From Pedobacter hiemivivus (lineage in GTDB: Bacteria > Bacteroidota > Bacteroidia > Sphingobacteriales > Sphingobacteriaceae): 64,000 nucleotides of DNA. Where the stretch lies: contig NZ_SJSM01000026.1 in the NCBI RefSeq assembly GCF_004331685.1, positions 1-64,000 on the forward strand, in the 5' to 3' direction. The position numbers and the translations under genes are program-made. The notes below the pieces were generated by a model. It was not told the DNA's origin, did not search any database, and saw only the letters and a list, made by a program, of their open reading frames with translations. Position 1 is the stretch's first letter; every line of letters starts with the position of its first letter. Of this stretch, positions 1 to 9,371 are shown piece by piece.

Positions 1-264
1 CGGCGGTGGGATATCGAGGTATTCTTTCGTTTTTTAAAACAGGAACTCAATCTAAGTCACCTTATCTCATTGAACAAGAATGGAATACAGATCATCTTAT
101 ACATGACCTTAATTGTGGCAATGATGGTCCTGATGTATAAAAAAGCTAACGACCTAAGTTATAAAACGGCTAAAAGAAGACTAGCTATGGAAGTCAGAGA
201 CCTGGCAATGGCTTTAATTGTCGTACAATGTGGAGGAGATCCTGGACTGTTTTTCAAGACATAA
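1..264 (+). CDS. IS4-family transposase, C-terminal fragment (cut by window edge)
   Basis: The reading frame is open from base 1 and ends at the TAA at 262-264, so the gene starts outside the window. The first residues read RRWDIEVFFRFLKQEL, followed by a hydrophobic helix and a short polar tail. This matches the region around the last catalytic Glu of IS4-type DDE transposases, which cut and rejoin DNA ends of their own insertion sequence. Only 87 residues are visible, so it cannot be said whether the element is intact. The Met at position 70 is an internal residue, not a start. A hairpin follows directly. The family call rests on this short C-terminal motif and is fairly but not fully secure. 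Confidence 0.75.
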   Translation, partial: RRWDIEVFFRFLKQELNLSHLISLNKNGIQIILYMTLIVAMMVLMYKKANDLSYKTAKRRLAMEVRDLAMALIVVQCGGDPGLFFKT

Positions 265-269
265 AAGAA

Positions 270-293
270 ATGGTCGGAATTTCTTCCGACCAT
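270..293 (+). terminator. Hairpin after the transposase end
   Basis: A perfect 10-bp stem (270-279 with 284-293) encloses a 4-base loop five bases after the transposase stop codon. No strong T run follows, so it may be a transcription stop, a transcription block, or part of the insertion-sequence end. Confidence 0.4.
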
Positions 294-352
294 GACTGGG
301 CTGATGCCTCTTTTTTATACCTCCAAACAGAATTCACTAAAGCATCTAATGA

Positions 353-1300
353 TTAATTTTTAACCACAAATCCCAATCCATTACCAATCATCCTTTCTAC
401 ATTTTTAGCCAAAGGCGGCTTGTTTTGAACTACCCAGGCACCCCTCGCTTGATCTTTAACAACCAGCGTAGAAGAAGAAGCCCCATCCAGATTAATCGCA
501 TCTTTTATCCCAAGCGCAGCCATAATATCCCTCACATCAGCTAAACTTAAACCATTTGAATACTCCGCCTGCGAACCATCTACAATCACCGCATAAACCA
601 CCTTACCTGCAGTATAGCCAAATGCAGTCCTTGCCGAAATGGTAACATCAGTTAAAGTCGCCTTTACACCATTATCTACCAACCATTGACTCCCCCCCAC
701 AGCATTCTTAATCAAGGCCAAATTAATAGGCCGATCAACCCCCTTAGTATCCTTTCCCCCAATCGCAATCGTCCCATCATTTAACGCAGCTATATAAGTT
801 CTCCCGGCAGGCAAAGTGCTCACATAAACTCTATTATTAATATAAAAAAAACTAGTTGGCAGCCCAGTGGTCGTATTATAAGTATCCCCATTGATCGCCG
901 CCACAATGGAGCTACCTGCTACCTCATTATCCCTACACATCTCCGAAAGCCTCTGCAAGCCCGGTATATAATCATTGTAGGGCGCCAAACCAAGAAGCTC
1001 CAACTTTGGCGTATTCATATCTGCCTCCAGGATAAAAATCTTCACAGGAAGCTTGTCTTTCCTTTTAAACCTGATTTGAGTTTGCTTTATTCCCGCCATC
1101 ACATTAGTAGTCCCATCCGAAACAAAAGTGCCAATCACCGTCGTATTATCCATAATTTTCTTGGTAAGCGGCTCAATCGTATTGTCAACAACCTCCTCTT
1201 CCGGCACCTCGATTTCCGAAGCTAATTTCTTGTCCTTTTTGCAACCATACAGCACCGAAACCATGGCCAGCACTAAGATTAAATTCAATACCTTATTCAT
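353..1300 (-). CDS. Phosphodiester glycosidase (NAGPA) domain lipoprotein
   Basis: A 315-residue protein with a lipoprotein signal peptide (lipobox LYGC, Cys20) followed by KKDKK, then a NAGPA-type domain over about residues 75-312. Visible family motifs are the AAINGDTY segment and the late INLDGASSSTLVV segment. The family includes the mammalian enzyme that uncovers mannose-6-phosphate; bacterial members cleave sugar-phosphate diesters on glycans or envelope polymers. It is the last gene of the SusC-SusD-DUF4397-PDG run read leftward, so it probably acts at the cell surface on the glycan imported by that system. The natural substrate cannot be told from sequence. Confidence 0.85.
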   Translation of the reverse strand: MNKVLNLILVLAMVSVLYGCKKDKKLASEIEVPEEEVVDNTIEPLTKKIMDNTTVIGTFVSDGTTNVMAGIKQTQIRFKRKDKLPVKIFILEADMNTPKLELLGLAPYNDYIPGLQRLSEMCRDNEVAGSSIVAAINGDTYNTTTGLPTSFFYINNRVYVSTLPAGRTYIAALNDGTIAIGGKDTKGVDRPINLALIKNAVGGSQWLVDNGVKATLTDVTISARTAFGYTAGKVVYAVIVDGSQAEYSNGLSLADVRDIMAALGIKDAINLDGASSSTLVVKDQARGAWVVQNKPPLAKNVERMIGNGLGFVVKN

Positions 1301-1342
1301 ATCTATACAAAATTTATCGGTTCATATTTAAATTAACTAATC

Positions 1343-2140
1343 CTACCTAATGTGAAAAAAAGATACAAAAGGCCGTCGAGTTCCTGCAGTAAAACCACTA
1401 TATCCCATTGCATAAACCGTATACGTTCGCTGATTCAATAAACTACCCACGTTGGAGTAACTCGCTAAAACAGTAGCAGTAGTAAGCGCCGCCCCCGCAG
1501 GACGAATTTTCCATGTTCTGGCAGAATACCTATTCAATATGAAGTAATTACTGATCTCCAAATATTTTATATTCCCCGCCACCAACCTGTCAGCCGTATG
1601 CACAGTAGCACTTATACCGTAATACAAATCAATTGCCGGCACGTTAGGCATTAAATTAATAAATCGATAGGTAGCATAACCAGAATCGGGCTTCAAGAAA
1701 TTTTCCTCCGTCAACACCGTTTTTGTAAAGGCAGCCGTATCTGTAATATGAGCCACATAGCGCTTTCCCCTTTCAATATTCAGCGTTGTTTTGTACAACT
1801 CTAAAGAATCCAACCCATTGTCTTTTTTAAAAGGTAAAGCCACCCTCAACTCCACCTGCCCCACATCTATGGTTAAATAATCAGCCCGCACATCCCCCCG
1901 GGTATTGTACCCACCACCAGGGAAAGGCGTTCGGCCCTGAATCCTGGGGCTAACCCTTTTACCATTAAATCGGATCACCACAAACCGATCATCCAGATAA
2001 CTAGAGGCATAGTTAACTTTAATAAGCGGCTGCTCATCAGTTATCTTCTCAACCTCCCCATAATCGAGGACATTCTTTGTGCAACCGGAGAAAAACAATG
2101 CCACACAAAGCACAATCAGTAAACTCTTAAATATTTTCAT
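1343..2140 (-). CDS. DUF4397-type lipoprotein
   Basis: 265 residues with a lipoprotein signal peptide (Cys20 after FFSG). The second half has the DUF4397-like pattern: a YATYRFINLMPNVPAIDLYYG stretch resembling the strand-rich repeats of that family. It lies 42 bases before the phosphodiester glycosidase gene and 29 bases after the SusD gene on the same strand, so it is almost certainly co-transcribed. By position it is a surface accessory lipoprotein of the SusC/D complex, perhaps a glycan-binding protein. No catalytic motif is visible, and the DUF assignment is from pattern recognition only. Confidence 0.7.
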   Translation of the reverse strand: MKIFKSLLIVLCVALFFSGCTKNVLDYGEVEKITDEQPLIKVNYASSYLDDRFVVIRFNGKRVSPRIQGRTPFPGGGYNTRGDVRADYLTIDVGQVELRVALPFKKDNGLDSLELYKTTLNIERGKRYVAHITDTAAFTKTVLTEENFLKPDSGYATYRFINLMPNVPAIDLYYGISATVHTADRLVAGNIKYLEISNYFILNRYSARTWKIRPAGAALTTATVLASYSNVGSLLNQRTYTVYAMGYSGFTAGTRRPFVSFFHIR

Positions 2141-2169
2141 GACTATATAATTATAGATTTACATTAATT

Positions 2170-3789
2170 CTAATTTTCAGTCGTACTAAACCAAGTCTCC
2201 TTGGTATTGTAATCAGACGCCAGGCCACCCCATTTGTCTAACTCAGTCCTGTTCCAGGCATACTCGGAATTGTAACGTGGACGGTACCGGTAAGCATACT
2301 TTCCTTTATTGTTTGCATTAAGCTCAGATCCAGACAATTGATAATACTGAGTAAACACAGTTGGATCATAATGATACTTCCTGAGATCACACCATTGCTC
2401 CAAACCTGCCCAACCCCATTGTGCAATATATTTCTGATTCATAATATCAGAAATAGTCAGTTCAGCCTCAGTCTGAGCAACCTCAGTAGAAGCCATATAC
2501 AACTCTATTTCAGCCGGAAGAATCGTTACATTACCAGCCATACCATAGCGATTAACAAAAGCCATATGGGCACGAATCGCGTTTTTATACGCCGTAAAAG
2601 CACCCGCCTTATCCCCCTTAAGAAACAAGGCTTCAGCCTTAGCAAATTGCAATTGTGCATAACTCATAATCACATACTCGCTCGCATTACTAAAAAGATA
2701 TTTTCCGATATAAGGCGCAGTCACAATACCTGTTGGCGGGCCCAAAACATGAGGCACACCAGTACCACCCTTTGTCGGGGTAATCGCTTTATAAGGACCC
2801 CAAGTTGGCGGACTTCCAGCAATAATTGTAGGCGACAACATTCTACTCAACCTGGGATCAACAGAAACCAGAGGGTCTACAACAGGAACACCTCTTACAC
2901 CACCAGCTAATAAATTTAAAATCGTCGATGAAATCCGTCCGTTTGCAGTATTAAGGACCGTAAAAAACCTTCCAAAAAGCGGCCCAAAAACATTTGAATC
3001 ATCTTCATTCGAAGCCGTAAATTTCACCGTTGCATCCTCAGCAACACTCGTAAAAGACAAATCCACATATTTCACAACACTATCCGCATAGGTAGTTGCA
3101 AAACTCGACTTATTCACCAAATGGCCATATTGAAGCGCCAAATTCGCGTACACAAACTTCTTCCACTTATTTACATCCCCTCTATACATATAATCACCCG
3201 ACGGCCCCGCAAGCGCCCCACTATAATCTGACGGGCTTTTCATATTTAAATACTTTATAGACAGCTGGCTCCATTCCCGCACCCTTTCATAAACATCCCT
3301 TTGATACTGATAACGAAACGTCAGCTTATTAGGGTCCGTAAAAGCCTCATCAAGAATAATCTCCCCATACATATCAGTTGTCATCTGGAAAGACCATGCT
3401 TTAATCGCATACCCAATTCCAGCATACTCATACTTCTTGTTTTCAATTCCATCTTTAATCATCTCCTCTATGTTCAAACCAAGGTCAACATAATTCAACC
3501 GCCAGATTACTCCGGTTACGTCAGAGCCCGTCGCCGACATCCCATGTCGATCATACCGATCATCAAGAGTAGTACTTGACCAGTATTGAACCAACTTAAA
3601 CAACTGCATATAATCCTCAGAGGTACCATTAGCCATCTGAAAAATAGCCCTAGAGATCATAAACTCTGCTTTTGGAATCTGGGGATTGGAAGGATTTCTA
3701 TTGATATCCAAAAATTTCTTACACCCGCTCATAGCCAATAGTCCAATGAAAAGGAATAACATCAGCATATATTTTTTAATCGTATTCAT
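2170..3789 (-). CDS. SusD/RagB-family nutrient-binding lipoprotein (pair 1)
   Basis: 539 residues, lipoprotein signal peptide with Cys23 (AMSGC), then the FLDINRNPSNPQ start that is typical of SusD-like lipoproteins. The fold is mostly helical with TPR-like pairs; the C-terminal part with QKYIAQWGWAGLEQWCDLRKY is diagnostic. The protein sits as a lid over its SusC partner and captures oligosaccharide or peptide ligand at the outer surface. It follows the SusC gene by 12 bases. The ligand is unknown; the neighbouring phosphodiester glycosidase and amino-sugar genes hint at an aminosugar-containing polymer. Confidence 0.93.
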   Translation of the reverse strand: MNTIKKYMLMLFLFIGLLAMSGCKKFLDINRNPSNPQIPKAEFMISRAIFQMANGTSEDYMQLFKLVQYWSSTTLDDRYDRHGMSATGSDVTGVIWRLNYVDLGLNIEEMIKDGIENKKYEYAGIGYAIKAWSFQMTTDMYGEIILDEAFTDPNKLTFRYQYQRDVYERVREWSQLSIKYLNMKSPSDYSGALAGPSGDYMYRGDVNKWKKFVYANLALQYGHLVNKSSFATTYADSVVKYVDLSFTSVAEDATVKFTASNEDDSNVFGPLFGRFFTVLNTANGRISSTILNLLAGGVRGVPVVDPLVSVDPRLSRMLSPTIIAGSPPTWGPYKAITPTKGGTGVPHVLGPPTGIVTAPYIGKYLFSNASEYVIMSYAQLQFAKAEALFLKGDKAGAFTAYKNAIRAHMAFVNRYGMAGNVTILPAEIELYMASTEVAQTEAELTISDIMNQKYIAQWGWAGLEQWCDLRKYHYDPTVFTQYYQLSGSELNANNKGKYAYRYRPRYNSEYAWNRTELDKWGGLASDYNTKETWFSTTEN

Positions 3790-3801
3790 GATGTTGCGAT
3801 T

Positions 3802-6800
3802 TTATAATTTAACATTTAAACCAAAATTAATAGCGAGTGGACGTCCCATATTACCAAAATCCATGCGATACCCACCAACACCTCCAAGCGCTGCATTATT
3901 GGAATTACTTTCCGGATCCATTCCCGAATAATTCGTAAACAGCAACACATCTGTCAATGTCGTATACACACTTACATTCTTCAAGAAGGGCATTCTCGCC
4001 ATTAGATTCTTACTAAATCTATAACTCAATGTAATATCTCTTAGACGAATGGTATTGATATCCTTCTCCACAAACATCTGTGCAGCAACAGTTTCCCCAT
4101 AAAATCTAGAGTTGTAATAAGGCGTAATTGCGATAGAATTGGGGGTAGGATTGTCTGTATTCTCCAAACCATCTTTTAAAATCCCCTTAACAACCCGAGG
4201 CTGTTCCCGGTCAAGCGTTTTCGGACTAATCCCCTTCACATAATTAATGTGTTCAGTACCATTATATACATCACCCCCAATACTAAAGTCCCATAAAAAC
4301 GATAAAGAAAAGTCAAAAATCCTGAACCGATTCACAATACCAAGTGTATAATTCGGGGTTCGATCTCCAATGATCATATAATTTTCATTGGTCGCATAAG
4401 GAAGCCCCGTAGCCGGATCAATCAACACATCACCTCTATTGTTCCTATCTAATGACAAACCAGACATAGAGCCCGTACTTTTACCTGGAAAAACAGCACT
4501 TCTCACTGTATTAATCCAGGTATCTGAATTATATAACTCCGGCAATTCGTCGGCAATAGAAATTACAGTCCCCCTATTTCTAGCAAAATTCAATGTCAGA
4601 TCCCAATTAACTTTTTCACTTCTAACTGGATTCGCATTCAATTGAATCTCAACACCCCTATTCTCTACCTTCCCGCCATTAATCAAACGAAGCACATAGC
4701 CCGTAGCATAACTGGTGCGCGGCTGTATAATCTGATCCTTACTAAGCAAATAATAGTAATTAAAATCAATACCAAATCGATTTTTGAATAACTGCAACTC
4801 AAACCCGGCCTCTACATTTGTTGTTGTTTCAGGCTTCAACAATTCATTTCCACCATAGTAATCATAAGCAAAGCCACCACCGCTGGATGCCCGTGGCGTG
4901 AAATTAGACAAAATCCCATACACCTTCCAAGGCTCCTTACCCGTCATTCCTGCCGAGCCCCTAATTTTACCCCCACTCAGCCAATCAAACTTTTTAAAGT
5001 AGTCGAGATCAGAAAAATTGAAGGCCACACTGGCAGCAGGATACGCGAAATAAGGGTTATTAGGCATCAAGCGAGAGGCCCCATCCACCCTTCCCGAAAG
5101 TGTTAAATAAAGGATGGATTTATAACCCATAATCGCCTGAGCAAAGGCGCCGACAGTACGATAGTTATTGATATTATTCCGCGCCCTTTGCGTAGTAGGA
5201 AGCGTATTATTGATGTTATAAAAATTAGGATCATACATACTATCACCTCGCATCGAATTAATTGTGTAATAGTTATCCGCAACATTTCCGCCCACTACAT
5301 ATGTACCGGAAAAATTTCCATACTTCTGTTTTGCCGTAGCCGTAATAGACCCAGTCAGATTTCTATTGAGCTTATCATAAGTACTCACACTCCCCCCTGT
5401 AGGACTAGCCGCAGTACCCGACCCCGAATAAGACTGAGCATGAAAAACCATTATACCATTTGTCGTATAAATATCAGCGCCAAGGATAGCTAAAACACTC
5501 AGCCATTTATTCGGGGTAAAACGAAAATGGTTATTCATGATAAAACGATTCGTTTTATCTTCATTTGTATTTTTATATACACTCCAAAAAGGGTTATCGT
5601 ACTCACCGAAGATGGAGCCAACATGCAACACCCTGTCCCCCTTCTCATCCTGCCAATCGTTAATATCATACTGAGAGGGAAAACGCATTAAAGAAAATAA
5701 ATACCCAGAAATACCCCGAGCAGGCTTACGGTTGGAATTATTCATGTAATTCATGGTAGTCGTTAACTTCAACAGCGGTGATATTTCTGCTTCCGCCGTA
5801 ATTTTAGTCGAGAACTTACTGAGCCTAGTATTAGGAATAGGACTATTAAACTCCGCAAACTGATTTGACCATCTGTAAGTAAACTTCTCCGATCCACCCT
5901 CAAAATTCAAATTGTGAGTTTGGGAAAAAGCATTATTAAGAAACTGATCAAGGTTATTGTAAATTTTTGTCCCTACAGGATAAACAGGTCCAAAAAAATT
6001 AGTAGAACCACCACTATAAATACCGTTACTTTCTCCCTGATTATACTTCCGCTGGATATCAGGCATATTTACCTGCGTAGTGACATTAAAGGCATTACTA
6101 TAATTAACCGTTCCTTTACCAACCTTTCCTTTCTTTGTAGTAATCAGAATAGCACCACTTGCGCCCAAGTTACCATAAAGTGCCGTCGCCTCTGGGCCTT
6201 TCATAATCACATAGTTTTCAATATCCGCGGGATTAAGATCAAGCGCCCGATTCGAATAATCAGAGTTGCGATTAACTCCACCACCAACTAAGTCATCCGT
6301 TTGATTAATAACCGAATTATCGATCGGCAAACCATCCACAACAATTAGCGGACTGTTATTTCCACTCATAGAGACAAAGCCTCTTAAAACAATTTGAGAA
6401 GAAGCTCCGGGATCACCACTACTAGGATTGATCGTCAATCCAGGAACCCGACCTTGCAATCCGGCAAAGAAAGATTCCCGCTGCGTATCAGAAACCTCAT
6501 CTCCCTTTACTTTCGGGGTAGAATAACCCAAAGATTTCGCATCCCGTTCAATACCATAAGCCGTTACAACAACTTCATTCAACGACTTCGTATCAGGCTT
6601 CAACACCACATTAATTAGGGAAGCCGCAGCAACAGTCTGTTCATGAGATTGCATTCCGATGTAACTAAACATCAATACGTCTCCTACTTTGGCTTGTATC
6701 GAATACACACCCAATGCATTTGTCTGAGTTACCGTCTTTGTTCCTTTAATTTTAACAGAAGCGCCAGGAATGGTTAAGCCATCACCCGACGAGCTCACTT

Positions 6801-6885
6801 TACCGGTTATTGTTTTTTGTTGGGCAAAGACATGCACAAAAAACAATAACCCACCTAAAGTAAGAAGGAGTAGTTTTTTTTTCAT
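3802..6885 (-). CDS. SusC/RagA-family TonB-linked outer-membrane transporter (pair 1)
   Basis: 1027 residues with a signal peptide (cleavage near HVFAQ), an N-terminal carboxypeptidase-regulatory-like domain at about 25-110, a TonB plug at about 115-225 (GLQGRVPGL and IVVDGLPIDN motifs) and a beta-barrel ending in the aromatic/hydrophobic tail FGLNVKL. It imports ligand handed over by the SusD lipoprotein, powered by TonB. It is the first gene of a four-gene unit read leftward. The 244-base gap to the divergent DeoR gene carries phased GCAT repeats that may be its operator. Family assignment is firm; the substrate is not. Confidence 0.95.
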   Translation of the reverse strand: MKKKLLLLTLGGLLFFVHVFAQQKTITGKVSSSGDGLTIPGASVKIKGTKTVTQTNALGVYSIQAKVGDVLMFSYIGMQSHEQTVAAASLINVVLKPDTKSLNEVVVTAYGIERDAKSLGYSTPKVKGDEVSDTQRESFFAGLQGRVPGLTINPSSGDPGASSQIVLRGFVSMSGNNSPLIVVDGLPIDNSVINQTDDLVGGGVNRNSDYSNRALDLNPADIENYVIMKGPEATALYGNLGASGAILITTKKGKVGKGTVNYSNAFNVTTQVNMPDIQRKYNQGESNGIYSGGSTNFFGPVYPVGTKIYNNLDQFLNNAFSQTHNLNFEGGSEKFTYRWSNQFAEFNSPIPNTRLSKFSTKITAEAEISPLLKLTTTMNYMNNSNRKPARGISGYLFSLMRFPSQYDINDWQDEKGDRVLHVGSIFGEYDNPFWSVYKNTNEDKTNRFIMNNHFRFTPNKWLSVLAILGADIYTTNGIMVFHAQSYSGSGTAASPTGGSVSTYDKLNRNLTGSITATAKQKYGNFSGTYVVGGNVADNYYTINSMRGDSMYDPNFYNINNTLPTTQRARNNINNYRTVGAFAQAIMGYKSILYLTLSGRVDGASRLMPNNPYFAYPAASVAFNFSDLDYFKKFDWLSGGKIRGSAGMTGKEPWKVYGILSNFTPRASSGGGFAYDYYGGNELLKPETTTNVEAGFELQLFKNRFGIDFNYYYLLSKDQIIQPRTSYATGYVLRLINGGKVENRGVEIQLNANPVRSEKVNWDLTLNFARNRGTVISIADELPELYNSDTWINTVRSAVFPGKSTGSMSGLSLDRNNRGDVLIDPATGLPYATNENYMIIGDRTPNYTLGIVNRFRIFDFSLSFLWDFSIGGDVYNGTEHINYVKGISPKTLDREQPRVVKGILKDGLENTDNPTPNSIAITPYYNSRFYGETVAAQMFVEKDINTIRLRDITLSYRFSKNLMARMPFLKNVSVYTTLTDVLLFTNYSGMDPESNSNNAALGGVGGYRMDFGNMGRPLAINFGLNVKL

Positions 6886-6959
6886 AAAACGTCAATTTTG
6901 ATTAGGAAATTAGGTTGTTAAGTTGGTTTGGTTGCTCGTTTCAAAAATCACAAAAACAC

Positions 6960-6983
6960 GCATTAACCCGCATATTTGCAATC
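6960..6983. promoter_or_regulatory. Phased GCAT direct repeats, array A (putative operator)
   Basis: GCATTAACCC at 6960-6969 is followed by GCATATTTGC at 6970-6979, i.e. the tetramer GCAT spaced exactly 10 bases, then CAATCTTTT. The same layout recurs about 100 bases away next to the DeoR gene. DeoR-family repressors commonly bind short direct repeats on one helix face, so this is a plausible operator for the SusC unit. The regulator pairing is inferred. Confidence 0.45.
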
Positions 6984-7061
6984 TTTTATTAAATATAAAG
7001 AATCTTTTTCTATTAAAATATAATTATTATGCTATTTTTAACTTTATTTATGACAAATAGC

Positions 7062-7090
7062 GCATAAACACGCATAACCCTGCATTTTGG
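7062..7090. promoter_or_regulatory. Phased GCAT direct repeats, array B (putative operator)
   Basis: Three GCAT units start at 7062, 7072 and 7082 (GCATAAACAC, GCATAACCCT, GCATTTTGG), an exact 10-base period, ending 40 bases before the DeoR start codon. The stretch ACACGCATAACCCTGCAT closely matches ACACGCATTAACCCGCAT in array A. A regulator occupying both arrays could loop the divergent promoter region. No convincing TAnnTTTG element was found in this gap. Confidence 0.45.
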
Positions 7091-7129
7091 ATTCTTTATT
7101 TTTTATTTACATTAGCTAAAATTTTCAAT

Positions 7130-7876
7130 ATGCTTAAAAAAGAAAGGCACGACTTTATAATGCGCCAAATCAATCTGCATAATCGTGTACTCACCTCCGA
7201 TCTGGTTCAATTACTTAGTGTTTCAGAAGACACGATCCGCCGTGATCTTCAGGAATTAGCCGAAAAGGGCCAACTATCCAAAGTACATGGAGGTGCACTC
7301 TCAAAGTCATACCAATCTTCTTTCGATGATAGTGAAGTATATGCCAAGGATGCCAAAATCAGCATCGCTAAAAAAACCATCTCTTTAATCAAAGACGGAA
7401 TGGTTATTTTAACTGGTGGTGGAACTTCAATTATTGAGTTGGCAAAGCAGCTACCTGAAAATTTAAATGCCACTTTTTTTACGATTAGCCCTTTTGTCGC
7501 CATAGAGCTTGCCAAATACGCCAAAGTCGAGGTTATTCTGATTGGCGGTTTATTCTCCAAAAATTCGCAAGTAACTTACGGTGGCCATGTCATTAATCAG
7601 CTGTCGGAGATCAATGCCGACCTCTGTCTACTTGGAACCAGCGCCATCCATCCGCACGACGGACTAACAGATACCGATTGGGAAATCAATCAACTAAAAA
7701 AAGCAATGTTCAATTCTTCAAAAAAAGCAGGAATCCTCTGTATTTCAGAAAAATTAGACATTTCATTGAGGCTAAAAGTAGCCCCACTAGAAAACATAGA
7801 TTATTTAATCACTGAACTTGATCCACAGGCGCCGGAATTGAATGCCTACAGAATAAAATCTTTACAGATTCTTTAG
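7130..7876 (+). CDS. DeoR-family transcriptional regulator
   Basis: 248 residues. The N-terminal helix-turn-helix is clear: LLSVSEDTIRRDLQELAEKGQLSKVHGGA at about residues 26-55, the classic DeoR recognition segment. The remaining domain resembles the sugar-phosphate isomerase-like sensor (GTSIIELAKQL, LGTSAIHPHDGLTD), which binds a phosphorylated sugar that relieves repression. It is divergent from SusC/SusD unit 1, with unit 2 convergent downstream, so it probably controls one or both in response to a phosphosugar, possibly an amino-sugar phosphate given NagB and AnmK nearby. The start is chosen because MLKKERHDFI is the normal N-terminus of the family. Confidence 0.92.
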   Translation: MLKKERHDFIMRQINLHNRVLTSDLVQLLSVSEDTIRRDLQELAEKGQLSKVHGGALSKSYQSSFDDSEVYAKDAKISIAKKTISLIKDGMVILTGGGTSIIELAKQLPENLNATFFTISPFVAIELAKYAKVEVILIGGLFSKNSQVTYGGHVINQLSEINADLCLLGTSAIHPHDGLTDTDWEINQLKKAMFNSSKKAGILCISEKLDISLRLKVAPLENIDYLITELDPQAPELNAYRIKSLQIL

Positions 7877-7917
7877 TAATTCGCTATACACTCCTTAGGT
7901 CATGTCCTCACATGACA

Positions 7918-7994
7918 CACACATTAGACACACTTCCTTCACAAAAACGTACCTTTTTGTGGCTTTGGTGTGAAGGAGGTGTGAACAATGTGTG
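7918..7994. repeat. Long imperfect inverted repeat with nested hairpin and phased CACAC units
   Basis: Arms 7918-7943 and 7969-7994 (26 bases each) are nearly perfect inverted repeats. CACAC units recur with 11-base spacing in the left arm (7918, 7929, then CACA at 7940), and GTGTG units with 11-base spacing in the right arm (7968, 7979, 7990). The centre holds a separate stem CACAAAAA / TTTTTGTG. It lies between the convergent ends of the DeoR gene and the second SusD gene, so it could be a two-way terminator, an operator, or both. A related array lies upstream of the second SusC gene. Confidence 0.6.
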
Positions 7995-8029
7995 ACGAAA
8001 CCTGCTTTGGTGAACAAGCGCATTAGGAT

Positions 8030-9322
8030 CTAAAACGCCGGATCAGCAGGTGTATTAGGATTATTATCCCTTTCTGTAAATGGATATGGGAAGAAATTCC
8101 GCTTTCTCTCAGAATTAGGTAAACCAAACCTTCTCATATCTTCCAGCTTCAACCCCGACAAATAAAGCTCTATACAACGATGCTTATAAATCAACGGTAG
8201 AATTTGGGCTGGAGTTAAAGATCCGGTAATTGGTGGTAAAGCCGCCCCTACACCAAAAATATCGACTGTGGGCAACTTTGTAACTACCCTGTTCAGCTCA
8301 GTCAAGGCATTCCCAGGATCCGGTGCAGCCTGACGGGCATAAACCTCAGCTTTAATCAAAATAATCTCACCAGGCAAATAAAGTGGAATCGGAGTAGCAA
8401 GCCCTACACCAAAGCCTGCTAAACGAACTACAGGATTAACACCTACTGCCGTATAAAAAGGGACCCTTCTATCCGCCGGATCAGGCACATTCGCTCCAGT
8501 CAACCCCAGATTAATATCCGTTGGTTGAAATACGTTATTTGTTGAAGTAGCAATTTCAAATATTGGATTAAAAGTCAGCGCATCAAAGTTAAAGGTCGAT
8601 CTCCTCGTTAAATCCACACTATTAGCAGCAGCCAATGCCAGGGGATAGTTTCCTGCAAAAAGCGCATACCGCGCCTTTAAGGCATTTAAAGTATTAGGAA
8701 TATCAATACCTGGAGGCATATTACTTATAAAACCTGAACTGATTGGGTTTGCTGCCATGACAGCAAAAGCATTATCAATCACTCCAATGGCTTTATTAAA
8801 ACCATCAACCCGACTTATAAAACTAACATTTTGTCCGGTACCAGCAGGTATGCTTTCCCAGCATTGAGAAAGATTCCCTAATGCAAGCGCTTTAAAAATA
8901 CTCGCATAAGCGATTAGCCCTGAAGCATACGCCTTATCACCCAAACTAGGTGCATTATTGAGCACATTGTCAGCATCGTAAATAATCTTATTGCTAGTCG
9001 TCCACAAATTTGCCAGAATGTTATTTGTCCCATCAACGGCACCACCCCCGGTAAACAACTGCAATTCCGGAATATTACCCGCATTCCTTAATAGAATTTC
9101 GTTGGTTACAAATCCTGAAACGGATACGGAGTTAAAATAAACACCCAATCTTCCTGATATGTATAATTTTTGCAAGCCAACAACTATACCTGTCATACCT
9201 TTTGCGGTAGTCACCACATCATTGGCATTTGCACCCGAAGGATTTCTGTACTCCTTTTTACACGCTGATATTATAATCAGGATCAAAAAGATATATGCTA
9301 TTTTACTTATATAAGTTTTCAT
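8030..9322 (-). CDS. SusD/RagB-family lipoprotein (pair 2)
   Basis: 430 residues with a lipoprotein signal peptide (Cys21, ISAC) followed by KKEYRNPSGA. The C-terminal region has the SusD-like IYKHRCIELYLSGLKLEDMRRFG segment and a DNNPNTP tail common in short SusD homologues. It is shorter than the pair 1 SusD and Ala/Asn-rich in the middle. It should form the surface lid for the SusC encoded 49 bases upstream in transcription order. The ligand is unknown; the amino-sugar kinase gene further upstream suggests a muropeptide or amino-sugar oligomer, which is inference from neighbourhood only. Confidence 0.9.
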   Translation of the reverse strand: MKTYISKIAYIFLILIIISACKKEYRNPSGANANDVVTTAKGMTGIVVGLQKLYISGRLGVYFNSVSVSGFVTNEILLRNAGNIPELQLFTGGGAVDGTNNILANLWTTSNKIIYDADNVLNNAPSLGDKAYASGLIAYASIFKALALGNLSQCWESIPAGTGQNVSFISRVDGFNKAIGVIDNAFAVMAANPISSGFISNMPPGIDIPNTLNALKARYALFAGNYPLALAAANSVDLTRRSTFNFDALTFNPIFEIATSTNNVFQPTDINLGLTGANVPDPADRRVPFYTAVGVNPVVRLAGFGVGLATPIPLYLPGEIILIKAEVYARQAAPDPGNALTELNRVVTKLPTVDIFGVGAALPPITGSLTPAQILPLIYKHRCIELYLSGLKLEDMRRFGLPNSERKRNFFPYPFTERDNNPNTPADPAF

Positions 9323-9371
9323 CTGTATATAGTTTATTTTTTAAAGATTATAAAGCTATCATGAGCTTAAA

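Noticed and set aside
2338..2910. 190-residue plus-strand open frame opposite SusD 1
   Set aside because: It is the mirror frame of a well-supported lipoprotein gene and shows no protein family pattern.
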